A stretch of DNA of 48,106 bases, taken from contig CASDUO010000018.1 of NCBI GenBank assembly GCA_949284065.1, positions 1 through 48,106 on the forward strand. The letters run 5' to 3'. The notes under the pieces were generated by a model that did not search any database, had not been told where the DNA came from, and saw only the letters and a list, made by a program, of their open reading frames with translations. Made by a program: the position numbers and the translations under genes. Positions 18,624 through 26,432 of this stretch are shown here, in pieces. How positions within the stretch are numbered: position 1 is the first letter of the stretch; each line of letters starts with the position of its first letter. The DNA comes from an uncultured Bacillota bacterium. GTDB taxonomy: Bacteria > Bacillota > Clostridia > Peptostreptococcales > Anaerovoracaceae.

Positions 18624-19746
18624 CAGGATAAAATTCGTAAAAGCGAGACCGGTGGGAAAGGGACTGCCGGATTTTTTCAATGAGGAAGCATACCGAGACG
18701 TGAAAGAGTTCCATACATCCATGGAAGAATATGCCCCCACACCCCTCCTGTCCCTCGGCAGTCTTGCTGAAAGACTGGGAGTGAAAGGGATATACGTGAA
18801 AGACGAATCCAAAAGGTTCGGGCTCAATGCGTTCAAAGGCCTCGGAGGCTCATATGCCATACACAAGATCATAGAAAAAGACGGTCCGGCGAACAGAGTG
18901 TTCGTTACGGCCACAGATGGGAATCACGGAAGAGGAGTGGCGTGGGCCGCTCACAGATGCGGGGGAAAGGCTTATGTGTTCATGCCTAAAGGAACAGTGG
19001 AGGTCCGGGCACAGGCTATAAGATCCATAGGCGATACGTTTTGCCAGATCACCGATGAAACATATGACGGATGCGTCGAAATGGCAAGAAGATTTGCGGA
19101 AGAAAACGGATATCATCTCGTGCAGGATACGGGATTCGAAGGATATGAAGAGATCCCGAACAACATCACTTTGGGATATACCACTATGGCAGATGAAGCC
19201 ATGAAACAGCTTGAAAAAGCGGGAGAGAAAAAAGTGACACACATGTTCCTCCAGGCCGGTGTAGGCTCTATGGCCGGCGGGGTGCTTGGATATTTTGTGG
19301 ACAGATATGAAGGGAAACCGCCGGTGACCGTGATTGTTGAAGCCAACGGTTCAGAATGTCACTTACTTTCTGCCCAAAAGGGGGAATACACGTGTATAAC
19401 AGATGGCAGTGACACTCTGATGGCAGGTCTCAACTGCGGTTCTCCGAATATATTCACCTGGCCTATTTTAAGGGACAACGCATCATGGTTCGCATCCTGT
19501 CCGGACAGTGTGACCATAGAGGGCATGAAAAAGAGTGCCCATCCCGAAGGGGACGACCCCCTGCTGATTTCGGGAGAATCGGGCGCGGTGGATCTGGGCC
19601 TTCTTCTCAGAATATTGGAGAGAGAAGAATATGGAGACCAAAAAAAAGCCATGGGATTCGATGAGGATTCGGTGATCCTTCTTTTCAGCACAGAGGGAAA
19701 TACAGATCCGGAGCATTTTGAACAAGTGACGGGACTGAAAATATAG
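18616..19746 (+). CDS. dpaL: Diaminopropionate ammonia-lyase
   Basis: A PLP enzyme that converts 2,3-diaminopropionate to pyruvate and ammonia. The 376-residue product has the family's PLP-Lys block LNAFKGLGGSYA (about 74-85), TDGNHGRGVAWAAH, and the phosphate-binding QAGVGSMAGG. Both DpaL landmarks (the start ERLGVKGIYVKDES region and the NCGSPN-like LNCGSPN) are present, so a threonine dehydratase is less likely. Its ATG lies inside the end of dnaE with AGGAGG upstream. A strong bidirectional terminator follows. Confidence 0.9.
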   Translation: MGDRIKFVKARPVGKGLPDFFNEEAYRDVKEFHTSMEEYAPTPLLSLGSLAERLGVKGIYVKDESKRFGLNAFKGLGGSYAIHKIIEKDGPANRVFVTATDGNHGRGVAWAAHRCGGKAYVFMPKGTVEVRAQAIRSIGDTFCQITDETYDGCVEMARRFAEENGYHLVQDTGFEGYEEIPNNITLGYTTMADEAMKQLEKAGEKKVTHMFLQAGVGSMAGGVLGYFVDRYEGKPPVTVIVEANGSECHLLSAQKGEYTCITDGSDTLMAGLNCGSPNIFTWPILRDNASWFASCPDSVTIEGMKKSAHPEGDDPLLISGESGAVDLGLLLRILEREEYGDQKKAMGFDEDSVILLFSTEGNTDPEHFEQVTGLKI

Positions 19747-19765
19747 GATTAAGGAAGAAGGCGAG

Positions 19766-19818
19766 ATATACCGGTCAGGACCTGCAGCATATAGGCAGAC
19801 CTGACCGGTATATATTTC
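19766..19818. terminator. Bidirectional intrinsic terminator
   Basis: A perfect 14-base-pair stem, ATATACCGGTCAGG (19766-19779) with its complement at 19800-19813, lies between the convergent dpaL and lipoprotein genes. U-rich sequence follows on the plus strand and an A/T-rich flank on the other side. Confidence 0.75.
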
Positions 19819-21253
19819 ATTCAACAGTATCCAGGGTCTGGGAAGGTGTGCCCAGACTCTGCATATATGAGATCAGAGATATGGTGAATTCATACATGTC
19901 ATCGATGTTCACTCCCAGAGAGACTATGTCGAGATTAGGACTGACGGCCTGGAAATATCCGCATTCTGTCTCCATGAACGACGATGATGGTTCCAGATCC
20001 AAATCATTTTGTGACGTAGCGACCCTCAAGCTGTCGGCCAGAGGGTTGTTGTATTCTCTGGACCACAATGACGATGTATAAACTATATCGAACGCCACAT
20101 CGTTGAGATAGCATGTCTGTTCAATGCTGTTGTCCATATCTCTCAATACGTCAGGCTCCAGACTTCTGCCAACTATGCCCATCTTCAGCTTCCCGCCGGA
20201 CGTGCTGATAGAAAAAGTGTTCTGCACGGCAACGGGCGTTCCGTTTTCTTCTTCATCCTCATAGGCATATATACCTTCCTGAAGAGTGTACATAAGACCT
20301 GTGATGGAAGATGTGCTTTCAGAAGAGAACACCTGAGAGGGGACATCTATAGAGCTGTATGAGAATTCCGAATCCTCGTTCTCATCGGAATTGTTTTCAC
20401 TGAAATTTTCTATGGCTGATTCCAACCGGGAAAGAAAAGATTTATTGTCGCCGTTGCTGACCGCGACTTCCAGAGTTGCAGAAGTAGGGTAATATCCTGC
20501 CGGCGCATCTGATTCGAAGCTTATGAGTTCTAGATACATCCCTCTCGAAATGCAGCCGCTCAGGAAGTCACCCAACACTCTTATGGGATTGCTGCTTATG
20601 TAGGACCGGTCTCCCGTATCACCGGTCTGCATACCTTTGATGGTTATTTTGTATCCGTTGGTAGCAGAAGACGGTGTTTTGCTCAGTTCATCGCTGATCC
20701 GGTATCGAGAAGTAGCTGCCCCTGCAGTAAACAGGGAAGAGTGACCGCTGTAGCAAAGATTTATGAGGTTGTCGCTTCTCTTTATATATCGTTTCGGTAT
20801 GGCGGTAACGCCGTTGAGTTCACCATTGGTACGTCCTGTGAACATCAGAGTCAGAGCTCCGTGGTCAGGTGCGCTGCAGGCGACAGCCATCGCTATGGCG
20901 CTCTCCACACATCTGTTCCGGGTCTGTTGCAGAGAAACGGGACATTGTATGGTAGAGGAGGGAGCATCAGAATATCCTTCGGTAGAAGGTTTGCGGAGTA
21001 TCAGGGAGTCGTCGGAAGTCCTGTTGACGTAGAAATCATTGACTTCTCCCCAGTTTTCCAGCCAGGCAAAAACCTCAGCGGTGGAATTCGCATCATCATA
21101 TACCAGTTTCAGTTCCTCATATATATCGTACACATCAGAGCGGAGGTCTTTTTCGAAGGTCTCATCAAAGGGACCGCCGCATGCGGTAAAGCCCAGAGCG
21201 ATGGAAATCGTCAAGATGACCGCCAAAAAAGTCGATAATGTTTTTTTGACCAT
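19817..21253 (-). CDS. Predicted lipoprotein, unknown function
   Basis: A 478-residue surface lipoprotein: signal peptide MVKKTLSTFLAVILTISIALG with a lipobox-like FTAC, so Cys at about residue 26 would be lipidated. I do not recognise the mature domain. It has a paired-Cys, Ser/Thr-rich character (CPVSLQQTRNRCVES about 105) and an acidic Asn/Ser-rich linker near 290. The start at 21253 is supported by GGAGGC (21261-21266) at seven bases; an ATG at 21268 lies before that site. It is monocistronic, with its own promoter and terminator. Confidence 0.75.
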   Translation of the reverse strand: MVKKTLSTFLAVILTISIALGFTACGGPFDETFEKDLRSDVYDIYEELKLVYDDANSTAEVFAWLENWGEVNDFYVNRTSDDSLILRKPSTEGYSDAPSSTIQCPVSLQQTRNRCVESAIAMAVACSAPDHGALTLMFTGRTNGELNGVTAIPKRYIKRSDNLINLCYSGHSSLFTAGAATSRYRISDELSKTPSSATNGYKITIKGMQTGDTGDRSYISSNPIRVLGDFLSGCISRGMYLELISFESDAPAGYYPTSATLEVAVSNGDNKSFLSRLESAIENFSENNSDENEDSEFSYSSIDVPSQVFSSESTSSITGLMYTLQEGIYAYEDEEENGTPVAVQNTFSISTSGGKLKMGIVGRSLEPDVLRDMDNSIEQTCYLNDVAFDIVYTSSLWSREYNNPLADSLRVATSQNDLDLEPSSSFMETECGYFQAVSPNLDIVSLGVNIDDMYEFTISLISYMQSLGTPSQTLDTVE

Positions 21254-21283
21254 ATTGTTTGCCTCCATTTTTTCAGCACTGAT

Positions 21284-21312
21284 ATTATAACTTAATAAAA
21301 CAGATCTGGCAA
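21284..21312 (-). promoter_or_regulatory. Sigma-A promoter of the lipoprotein gene
   Basis: On the minus strand TTGCCA (21307-21312), 17 bases, TATAAT (21284-21289). It is divergent from the nrdD promoter about 85 bases away. Confidence 0.65.
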
Positions 21313-21325
21313 AACAATTATTACT

Positions 21326-21339
21326 TTACATAAATGTAA
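21326..21339. promoter_or_regulatory. Palindrome between the divergent lipoprotein and nrdD promoters
   Basis: TTACAT-AA-ATGTAA, with arms like those of the Crp/Fnr-type sites at 24481 and 25287 but with two extra central bases. It lies 14 bases upstream of the lipoprotein -35 box. It could be an operator for either gene; the changed spacing argues against the same regulator. Confidence 0.35.
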
Positions 21340-21392
21340 TATTGACAAGTAATAAAAACTTGTTTTTTTGGCCGGAAATTTATCCTCAATCG

Positions 21393-21420
21393 TTGACTTG
21401 GGTATATATGTAGGTATAAT
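21393..21420 (+). promoter_or_regulatory. Sigma-A promoter of nrdDG
   Basis: TTGACT (21393-21398), 16 bases, TATAAT (21415-21420). The leader to the nrdD ATG is about 210 bases and holds a possible NrdR box; I see no other clear element in it. Confidence 0.6.
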
Positions 21421-21441
21421 ATTTCAATGTTAAAAGATAAA

Positions 21442-21457
21442 ACACAATATATAGTTA
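21442..21457 (+). promoter_or_regulatory. Possible NrdR box in the nrdD leader
   Basis: ACACAATATATAGTTA resembles the NrdR box consensus (acaCwATATATwGtgt) in its centre and left half. NrdR boxes usually come in pairs at a helical spacing near the promoter; a convincing second copy was not found, so this is tentative. Confidence 0.35.
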
Positions 21458-21636
21458 CATCTGGGGAAAAAGCAGTTTAGAAACAAAATGGCGGGGTAGA
21501 AAATATGTGCTCATGCTTTCATGTCGGCGGAAAAGAGCCCGGCGGGACTTTGTGAGGCGATATGAGACCCGGCACGACAGGTTTGAAGGCAGATATGAAA
21601 CCGGAACCAGCAGATGTAACAGGAGAGGGAACTACG

Positions 21637-23898
21637 ATGATAACTAAAATCAAGAAAAGAGACGGCAGGACAGTGGACTACGATATTTCCAAGATAACCA
21701 ACGCCATTTACAAAGCGGCGGAGGCCCTGGGAGGACGGGACAAAGAGACTGCTCAAAAACTGGCTGAGAAAGTTGAAGAATATATAGTGAACGACCTGAA
21801 GAAGGAGACCCCCTCTGTGGAAGAGATACAGGATACGGTGGAAAAGATCCTGATCGAGAACGGCCATGCCAGGACTGCAAAGGAATACATACTCTACAGA
21901 GCTGAACGCACCAGGATCAGAGATATGAACACCCGTCTGATGAAGACCTATGAGGATCTCACATTCAAAGATGCTAAGGACAACGACGTGAAGAGAGAGA
22001 ACGCCAATATCGACGGAGACACCGCCATGGGGACCATGTTGAAATACGGTTCTGAAGGCGCCAAGCAGTTCTATGAGATGTATGTGTTGAAACCGGCTCA
22101 TTCCAAGGCTCACAGAGAGGGAGACATACACATACACGACTTGGATTTTTTGACTCTCACCACTACATGCTGTCAGATAGATATAGAAAAGCTTTTCAAA
22201 AACGGATTTTCTACAGGCCATGGTTTTTTGCGTGAACCCAACGATATACAGAGCTATGCGGCATTGGCCTGCATAGCCATACAGTCCAATCAGAACGACC
22301 AGCATGGCGGTCAGAGCATACCGGACTTCGACTACGGCATGGCCAACGGAGTGAAAAAGACTTACAGGAAGCTTTACTGGACCAACATGGGCAAGCTGCT
22401 GGATCTTTTGCATAACGTGGAAGATTCGGTAGAAAAAGTCAAAGCATACGGAAAGAAGATCATGGAAGAACAGGGGATCTTCCCTACGATAGACAATGAC
22501 AACGGTTACGATCAGGCAGAGGCTCCCTATCTGCGGGAATGGCTCGAAGAGGAAGAAATACCTGTATTGCAGGAAAAAGCCAGGAAATATGCCAATAAAG
22601 AGGTCAGGAGAGCCACATATCAGGCCATGGAGGCTTTCGTGCACAATCTGAACACTATGCATTCCAGAGCAGGGGCCCAGATCCCGTTCAGTTCCATAAA
22701 CTACGGTACGGATACCAGTTCTGAAGGGAGACTGATAATAGAGAACATACTGTTGGCAACAGAGGCCGGCCTCGGCAATGGCGAGACGGCCATCTTCCCC
22801 ATAAATATATTCAAAGTGAAGGAAGGGATAAACTTCAACCTGGGAGAGCCGAATTACGACATGTTCCAGCTGGCCTGCAAGGTTTCGGCTAAAAGGCTTT
22901 TTCCTAATTTCTCGTTCATAGACGCTCCTTTCAACAAGGCATACTATGACCCGGAGGATCATAATACGGAAGTGGCATATATGGGTTGCCGCACAAGGGT
23001 CATAGGCAACGTGTACGATCCCTCGAGACAGGTGGTCGGAGGCAGAGGGAACCTGAGCTTCACTTCTGTCAACCTGCCTAGGCTGGCAATAAAATCCAAC
23101 GGAGATGTGGACTTTTTCTTTGAGCAGCTCGAAAGGATGGTAGATCTCTGTATGGACCAGCTCTATGAGAGATATAAGATACAGGCGGGAAAGAAGGTCC
23201 TTAATTATCCTTTCCTCATGGGACAGGGAGTATGGCTGGACTCCGATAAACTGAAGCCTTCCGATAAAGTGGGAGAGGTCCTCAAGCATGGGACCCTTAC
23301 CGTAGGGTTCATCGGACTTGCCGAATGTCTCAAGGCTCTCATAGGCGCCCATCACGGAGAAAGCAGAGAGGCCAGGATACTGGGATTGGAGATCGTAGGA
23401 TTCATGAGGAAGAAAGTAGACGAAATGTCCAAAAAAACAGGTATGAACTATACCCTCATCGCGACGCCGGCCGAAGGTCTGTCAGGCAGGTTCGTAAGGA
23501 TGGACAAGGAAAGATACGGAAAGATAGAAGGAGTCACGGACAGAGAATATTACACCAACTCTTTCCATGTGCCGGTGTATTACGATATAAATGCCTTTGA
23601 AAAAATAAAGATAGAAGCACCCTATCACGCCCTGACCAACGCGGGACATATAACATATGTGGAGCTGGATGGAGATCCCTGCAAGAATCTTGAAGCCTTC
23701 GAACAGGTGGTGAGATACATGAAGGAATGCGGAGTGGGATATGGTTCCATAAATCATCCGGTGGACAGAGATCCGGTGTGCGGATATACAGGCATAATCG
23801 ACGATGTGTGTCCTTGCTGTGGCAGGAGAGAGGACGACGATGAAGGTTCCGAACACATAAAGAGGATGATCCCCGGTGAGGCCGCAAATGCAAACTGA
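21637..23898 (+). CDS. nrdD: Anaerobic ribonucleoside-triphosphate reductase (class III)
   Basis: NrdD makes deoxyribonucleotides without oxygen by glycyl-radical chemistry. The 753-residue protein has an N-terminal ATP cone (MITKIKKRDGRTVDYDISKI), the catalytic barrel, and near the end the radical site in DPVCGYTG followed by the zinc-binding CPCCGRRE. Start chosen at 21637 with AGGAGAGGGA upstream. A longer frame from 21562 adds 25 residues unlike the family. nrdG overlaps its end. A 600-residue open frame on the opposite strand is a shadow of this gene. Confidence 0.96.
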   Translation: MITKIKKRDGRTVDYDISKITNAIYKAAEALGGRDKETAQKLAEKVEEYIVNDLKKETPSVEEIQDTVEKILIENGHARTAKEYILYRAERTRIRDMNTRLMKTYEDLTFKDAKDNDVKRENANIDGDTAMGTMLKYGSEGAKQFYEMYVLKPAHSKAHREGDIHIHDLDFLTLTTTCCQIDIEKLFKNGFSTGHGFLREPNDIQSYAALACIAIQSNQNDQHGGQSIPDFDYGMANGVKKTYRKLYWTNMGKLLDLLHNVEDSVEKVKAYGKKIMEEQGIFPTIDNDNGYDQAEAPYLREWLEEEEIPVLQEKARKYANKEVRRATYQAMEAFVHNLNTMHSRAGAQIPFSSINYGTDTSSEGRLIIENILLATEAGLGNGETAIFPINIFKVKEGINFNLGEPNYDMFQLACKVSAKRLFPNFSFIDAPFNKAYYDPEDHNTEVAYMGCRTRVIGNVYDPSRQVVGGRGNLSFTSVNLPRLAIKSNGDVDFFFEQLERMVDLCMDQLYERYKIQAGKKVLNYPFLMGQGVWLDSDKLKPSDKVGEVLKHGTLTVGFIGLAECLKALIGAHHGESREARILGLEIVGFMRKKVDEMSKKTGMNYTLIATPAEGLSGRFVRMDKERYGKIEGVTDREYYTNSFHVPVYYDINAFEKIKIEAPYHALTNAGHITYVELDGDPCKNLEAFEQVVRYMKECGVGYGSINHPVDRDPVCGYTGIIDDVCPCCGRREDDDEGSEHIKRMIPGEAANAN

Positions 23899-24430
23899 AC
23901 TCAGGCTGGCGGGGCTGGTGGGAGAATCCATAGTGGACGGACCAGGGTTAAGGATGACCGTGTTCTGTCAGGGATGCCCTCACAGATGTAGAGGGTGCCA
24001 CAATCCGGAAACATGGCCCTCCGACGGCGGAAAAACTGTCAGCATAAGAAGCATCGCGGATCTGGCGTTGAAAAACCCCATGCTGAAAGGTATCACCTTC
24101 AGCGGAGGCGAGCCTTTTTGCCAGGCAGGAGGGTTCAGCCGGCTGGCAGAGATCATAAAAGCAGAAAGTTCTATGGATATAGTGGTCTTCACGGGATATA
24201 CATATGAACAGTTACAGGTGATGTCAGAAAAGGATGGAGACGTAAAGACGCTGCTGGAACTCAGCGATCTGCTCATAGATGGCCCTTTCATAGAGAAAGA
24301 AAAAAACCTGACTCTGCAGTTCAGAGGCAGCGCCAACCAGAGGATAATAGACATGAACGAGACCAGAAGGACGGGGCGGATGATCCTTGCCAGGGAGTAT
24401 ATGGGAAATATAGGACTTGAAGGGAAGTGA
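23888..24430 (+). CDS. nrdG: Anaerobic ribonucleotide reductase activase
   Basis: NrdG is the radical-SAM enzyme that installs the glycyl radical on NrdD. The 180-residue product has the cluster motif CPHRCRGC (Cx3Cx2C, about 27-34), the GG motif TFSGGEPF, and the family start LAGLVGESIVDGPGLR. Start chosen at 23888 with GGTGAGG upstream, overlapping the end of nrdD by 11 bases, so the pair is coupled. Its stop codon lies inside a terminator stem. Confidence 0.95.
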   Translation: MQTELRLAGLVGESIVDGPGLRMTVFCQGCPHRCRGCHNPETWPSDGGKTVSIRSIADLALKNPMLKGITFSGGEPFCQAGGFSRLAEIIKAESSMDIVVFTGYTYEQLQVMSEKDGDVKTLLELSDLLIDGPFIEKEKNLTLQFRGSANQRIIDMNETRRTGRMILAREYMGNIGLEGK

Positions 24431-24446
24431 AGAGGCTTCCCTTTTT
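24420..24446 (+). terminator. Intrinsic terminator of nrdDG
   Basis: AAGGGAAG (24420-24427) pairs with CTTCCCTT (24436-24443) and runs straight into TTTTT. The nrdG stop codon is in the loop. Confidence 0.75.
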
Positions 24447-24475
24447 GCTGCGTAGGCTAAAGCGATATAGACTGC

Positions 24476-24501
24476 GGGAGTGTTGCATGTGCAACACTCC
24501 C
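24476..24501 (+). promoter_or_regulatory. Crp/Fnr-type palindrome before the regulator gene
   Basis: A 26-base palindrome (arms GGGAGTGTTGCAT / GTGCAACACTCCC; core TGTTGCATGTGCAACA) centred at 24488.5. The promoter downstream has an extended -10, TGGTAGAAT (TAGAAT 24518-24523), and no good -35. With a start at about 24530 the palindrome is centred near -41.5, the class II position for Crp/Fnr activators. This suggests autoregulation (inference). The same hairpin plus TTTTT may also back up nrdG termination. Confidence 0.6.
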
Positions 24502-24573
24502 GTTTTTCCGTATGTGGTAGAATCCAATGATGTGAAAAGTTCGAAAAAGTGGAGATGCAGGCAGGGGGACATA

Positions 24574-25266
24574 ATGAATCTTGATGTCCGGGCGATATGG
24601 GATTCCGCTTTGTTCAAAGGTTTGAGCAACAGAGAGCTTGAACTTATCTGCGGATCTGTTTCGCCTGTTTTGAAGACCTATGAGAAAAATGAAACTGTCA
24701 TAGGGCAGGGAGATGTGGTCAAAAGTATAGGGATAATAAAAGAAGGGGTAATAACGGGGACGAAGTACCACTATGACGGAACAGCTCAGATAATAAAGAT
24801 CCTGAAAGAAACAGAGATAGTGGGATTGGAGGCGGTGTCGTCCACCTTCTGTACAAGTCCGTGTATGCTTTCTGCCGATACGGACTGCCAGGTGGTGTTT
24901 TTCGCTTACAAAAGACTGTTGGATCGCGATTTGTTGGGAGTAAGCATACGAGACAGGATATATGACAATCTGATCAATATACTCTCTGATGAGAGCATAA
25001 AAATGATGTACAAGATAGATACCCTTTCAAAGCGGACGCTGAGGGAAAGGATATTGACCTATCTGAGCATAATCGGCGAGAAACGGGGGAAGAAAACTTT
25101 TGACATAGGTATGACTCAGGAAAGATTCGTCCAGTATCTGTGTGCGAATCGCAGTGCACTTTCCAGAGAACTCAATGCCATGAGACGGGAGCACATCATA
25201 GATTTCAAAAGGACCACCTATACCATCCTTGATTTTGACGAAAAAAAAGATCCGGCGGAAAGATGA
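24574..25266 (+). CDS. Crp/Fnr-family transcriptional regulator
   Basis: A 230-residue regulator with an N-terminal cyclic-nucleotide-binding-like domain (about 20-115: LFKGLSNRELELI, EKNETVIGQGDVVKSIGIIKEG), a dimerisation helix and a C-terminal winged helix with TQERFVQYLCANRSALSRELNAM (about 178-200). It lacks the Fnr N-terminal Cys cluster, so a haem, redox or small-molecule effector is open. The start at 24574 has GGGGG upstream. It lies after nrdDG and between two matching palindromes, making it the likely reader of both. Confidence 0.88.
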   Translation: MNLDVRAIWDSALFKGLSNRELELICGSVSPVLKTYEKNETVIGQGDVVKSIGIIKEGVITGTKYHYDGTAQIIKILKETEIVGLEAVSSTFCTSPCMLSADTDCQVVFFAYKRLLDRDLLGVSIRDRIYDNLINILSDESIKMMYKIDTLSKRTLRERILTYLSIIGEKRGKKTFDIGMTQERFVQYLCANRSALSRELNAMRREHIIDFKRTTYTILDFDEKKDPAER

Positions 25267-25286
25267 GAAAATCAAAAGATTTTCTG

Positions 25287-25329
25287 TGTTACATATGTAA
25301 CATATTTTTTCGTCATCCTTTGATAGACT
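25287..25329 (+). promoter_or_regulatory. Second Crp/Fnr-type promoter, facing the small-ORF/RNA unit
   Basis: TGTTACATATGTAACA (25287-25302) is a perfect 16-base palindrome. A -10-like TAGACT lies at 25324-25329. The distance from palindrome centre to -10 is the same 29.5 bases as in front of the regulator gene, so the centre again falls near -41.5. The transcript would start near 25336 and enter the small ORF, the structured RNA and the 60-residue membrane protein. Confidence 0.55.
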
Positions 25330-25392
25330 ACTCCATGATCAGTTAGACCAACCAAAGATGAAGTACATGTGACGAGATGGGATGGTGGAATA

Positions 25393-25479
25393 ATGACTTT
25401 ATACAAAAACTATATCGAGCCTCCGAACAGAAAGGGCAAAGGCTTCCCGCATAAAACGAACCATAAACACAGCATATAG
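25393..25479 (+). CDS. Short ORF or leader peptide, 28 residues
   Basis: ATG at 25393 with GGTGG upstream opens a 28-codon frame starting MTLYKNYIEPPNRKGKG, rich in Lys and His, ending just where the structured RNA begins. It may be a real small protein, a leader peptide, or the stump of a gene cut by past insertions. I do not recognise it. Confidence 0.3.
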   Translation: MTLYKNYIEPPNRKGKGFPHKTNHKHSI

Positions 25480-25480
25480 T

Positions 25481-25660
25481 AGAAAGGTGTTGTGTCCTCC
25501 CAGGGCCGTAAGGCAGATGGGACCGTGCCCGGTCAGGACCATTTGAGGGGATTACTACAGGTGAGCTGAGCCGCCACAGCAAAATCAGCAATCCCGCTGC
25601 CGAAGCGAGATGTTCAAAAACTGACAGCTTTGTTGTGGTGGGAAATAGGACCGGGTATTT
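25481..25660 (+). ncRNA. Structured noncoding RNA of unassigned class
   Basis: This stretch lacks a convincing ORF but folds strongly. I see a three-way junction: GTCCT (25494-25498) with AGGAC (25535-25539), enclosing CCCA/TGGG with a GCC-GUAA-GGC tetraloop hairpin (25505-25514) and ACC/GGT (25522-25524, 25531-25533). A 13-pair helix joins 25571-25583 to 25629-25641 with two G-U pairs, continued by TCAG/CTGA and capped by a CGCT/AGCG hairpin. CCCGGTC (25528-25534) can also pair with GACCGGG (25649-25655). Size and complexity recall large Firmicute RNA motifs such as raiA, but I cannot confirm a class. It lies downstream of a Crp/Fnr-type promoter. Confidence 0.55.
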
Positions 25661-25690
25661 TCCTTACCATTATTTATTATCAAACAAATA

Positions 25691-25731
25691 TTCCTTTATT
25701 TGTGCATATAAAGTGTGCAGAAATAAGGGAA
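25691..25731. promoter_or_regulatory. Inverted repeat before the small membrane protein
   Basis: TTCCTTTATTT (25691-25701) and AAATAAGGGAA (25721-25731) pair over 11 positions with one G-U. It lies 30 bases before the ATG at 25761 and could be an operator or a leader hairpin. Confidence 0.35.
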
Positions 25732-25760
25732 TCAAACAAAACCGAAAAGGGAGGTAACAG

Positions 25761-25943
25761 ATGACCAACTTTTCCATATATATAATTCTATTTGGTGCGA
25801 TCCTCTTCTTCTTATCGGCCTTGCTTTTCAGAAGCCAAAAGCCGTTAAAGGTAGGAGGTTCACTCATAACAAAACCACTCTTATTTGTGGGTATGCTCGT
25901 GGGGGTAGTGCTGATCGCACTGCCCCTGTGGCTACTCGCATGA
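25761..25943 (+). CDS. Small membrane protein, 60 residues
   Basis: Two hydrophobic segments (about 5-24 and 39-58) separated by a short basic loop (FRSQKPLKVGG). The ribosome site GGGAGG is strong. No family recognised. A hairpin with seven Us follows (25969-25994), so it is the last gene of the unit that begins at the Crp/Fnr-type promoter at 25287-25329. Confidence 0.6.
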   Translation: MTNFSIYIILFGAILFFLSALLFRSQKPLKVGGSLITKPLLFVGMLVGVVLIALPLWLLA

Positions 25944-25968
25944 TTTTAGTGGGTACATATAGAAACAG

Positions 25969-25994
25969 CGTGATGCGTCTGCACACGTTTTTTT
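25969..25994 (+). terminator. Intrinsic terminator after the small membrane protein
   Basis: CGTG(A)TGC (25969-25976) pairs with GCACACG (25981-25987) around GTCT, followed by TTTTTTT. The foreign island begins directly after it. Confidence 0.65.
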
Positions 25995-25999
25995 ATTGC

Positions 26000-26030
26000 T
26001 TAACTTCGTGCCACGATGTCACGAAGTTAA
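26000..26030. repeat. Island hairpin, copy A
   Basis: TTAACTTCGTG (26000-26010) and CACGAAGTTAA (26020-26030) form a perfect 11-pair outer stem. The inner CCA/TGT has one C-U mismatch around loop CGA. It lies just before the AAAGGAG ribosome site of the gene at 26049. Confidence 0.85.
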
Positions 26031-26048
26031 AGAAAGGAGAAATCTATC

Positions 26049-26432
26049 ATGGCTGATTTAAATGCGGCAAAAAAACTCATAAATGAGTTTATGTATAAAG
26101 AGTATGGGGAAGTCTCTGCGGATTATTCAGATTTAACTAATGTAGGATTAGCTTATACTACTACAGAAGATGGACACTTTGATATTGAGGCAAGTGTAGA
26201 TTTACTACGTTACAGTATCAGTTTAATCATTGATGGTACACCTGTAAAAATCACCCGGTATGAAAATATAGAAGCATTGATAGAAAAAGAACTACAATAT
26301 CTTGATTTTGAAGAATTAGTTTTTGTTTCGGATGCAGAATTACAAAAAATAACATTGCCAGAGATCCAGCCTAAAGAGGTAACAGGATTTCCGGGACCAA
26401 ACAAAGCAAACGAATCAGAGCGGAGTAGATAA
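26049..26432 (+). CDS. Small ICE-associated protein, LPD28-like
   Basis: A 127-residue acidic protein opening MADLNAAKKLINEFMYKEYG, with DYSDLTNVGLAYTTTEDGHFDIE in the middle. I associate this with a short conserved protein (large polyvalent-associated domain 28 type) found beside transfer genes in Firmicute conjugative elements; that match is from memory. No biochemical role is known. AAAGGAG precedes the ATG, and the gene lies between hairpin copies A and B. Confidence 0.6.
   Translation: MADLNAAKKLINEFMYKEYGEVSADYSDLTNVGLAYTTTEDGHFDIEASVDLLRYSISLIIDGTPVKITRYENIEALIEKELQYLDFEELVFVSDAELQKITLPEIQPKEVTGFPGPNKANESERSR

Noticed and set aside
21345..21369. Terminator-like hairpin (ACAAGT/ACTTGT plus Ts) upstream of nrdD
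   Set aside because: There is no gene upstream on the plus strand that would need it, the stem is only six pairs, and the nrdD promoter lies downstream.
21511..23355. 614-codon open frame on the minus strand opposite nrdD
   Set aside because: It mirrors a highly conserved gene, its product has no domain pattern (His/Tyr/Phe/Val-rich composition of a reversed frame) and no ribosome site or promoter.
25481..25660. RNase P, tmRNA, SRP RNA or cobalamin riboswitch
   Set aside because: The universally conserved boxes of these RNAs are not seen in the sequence.
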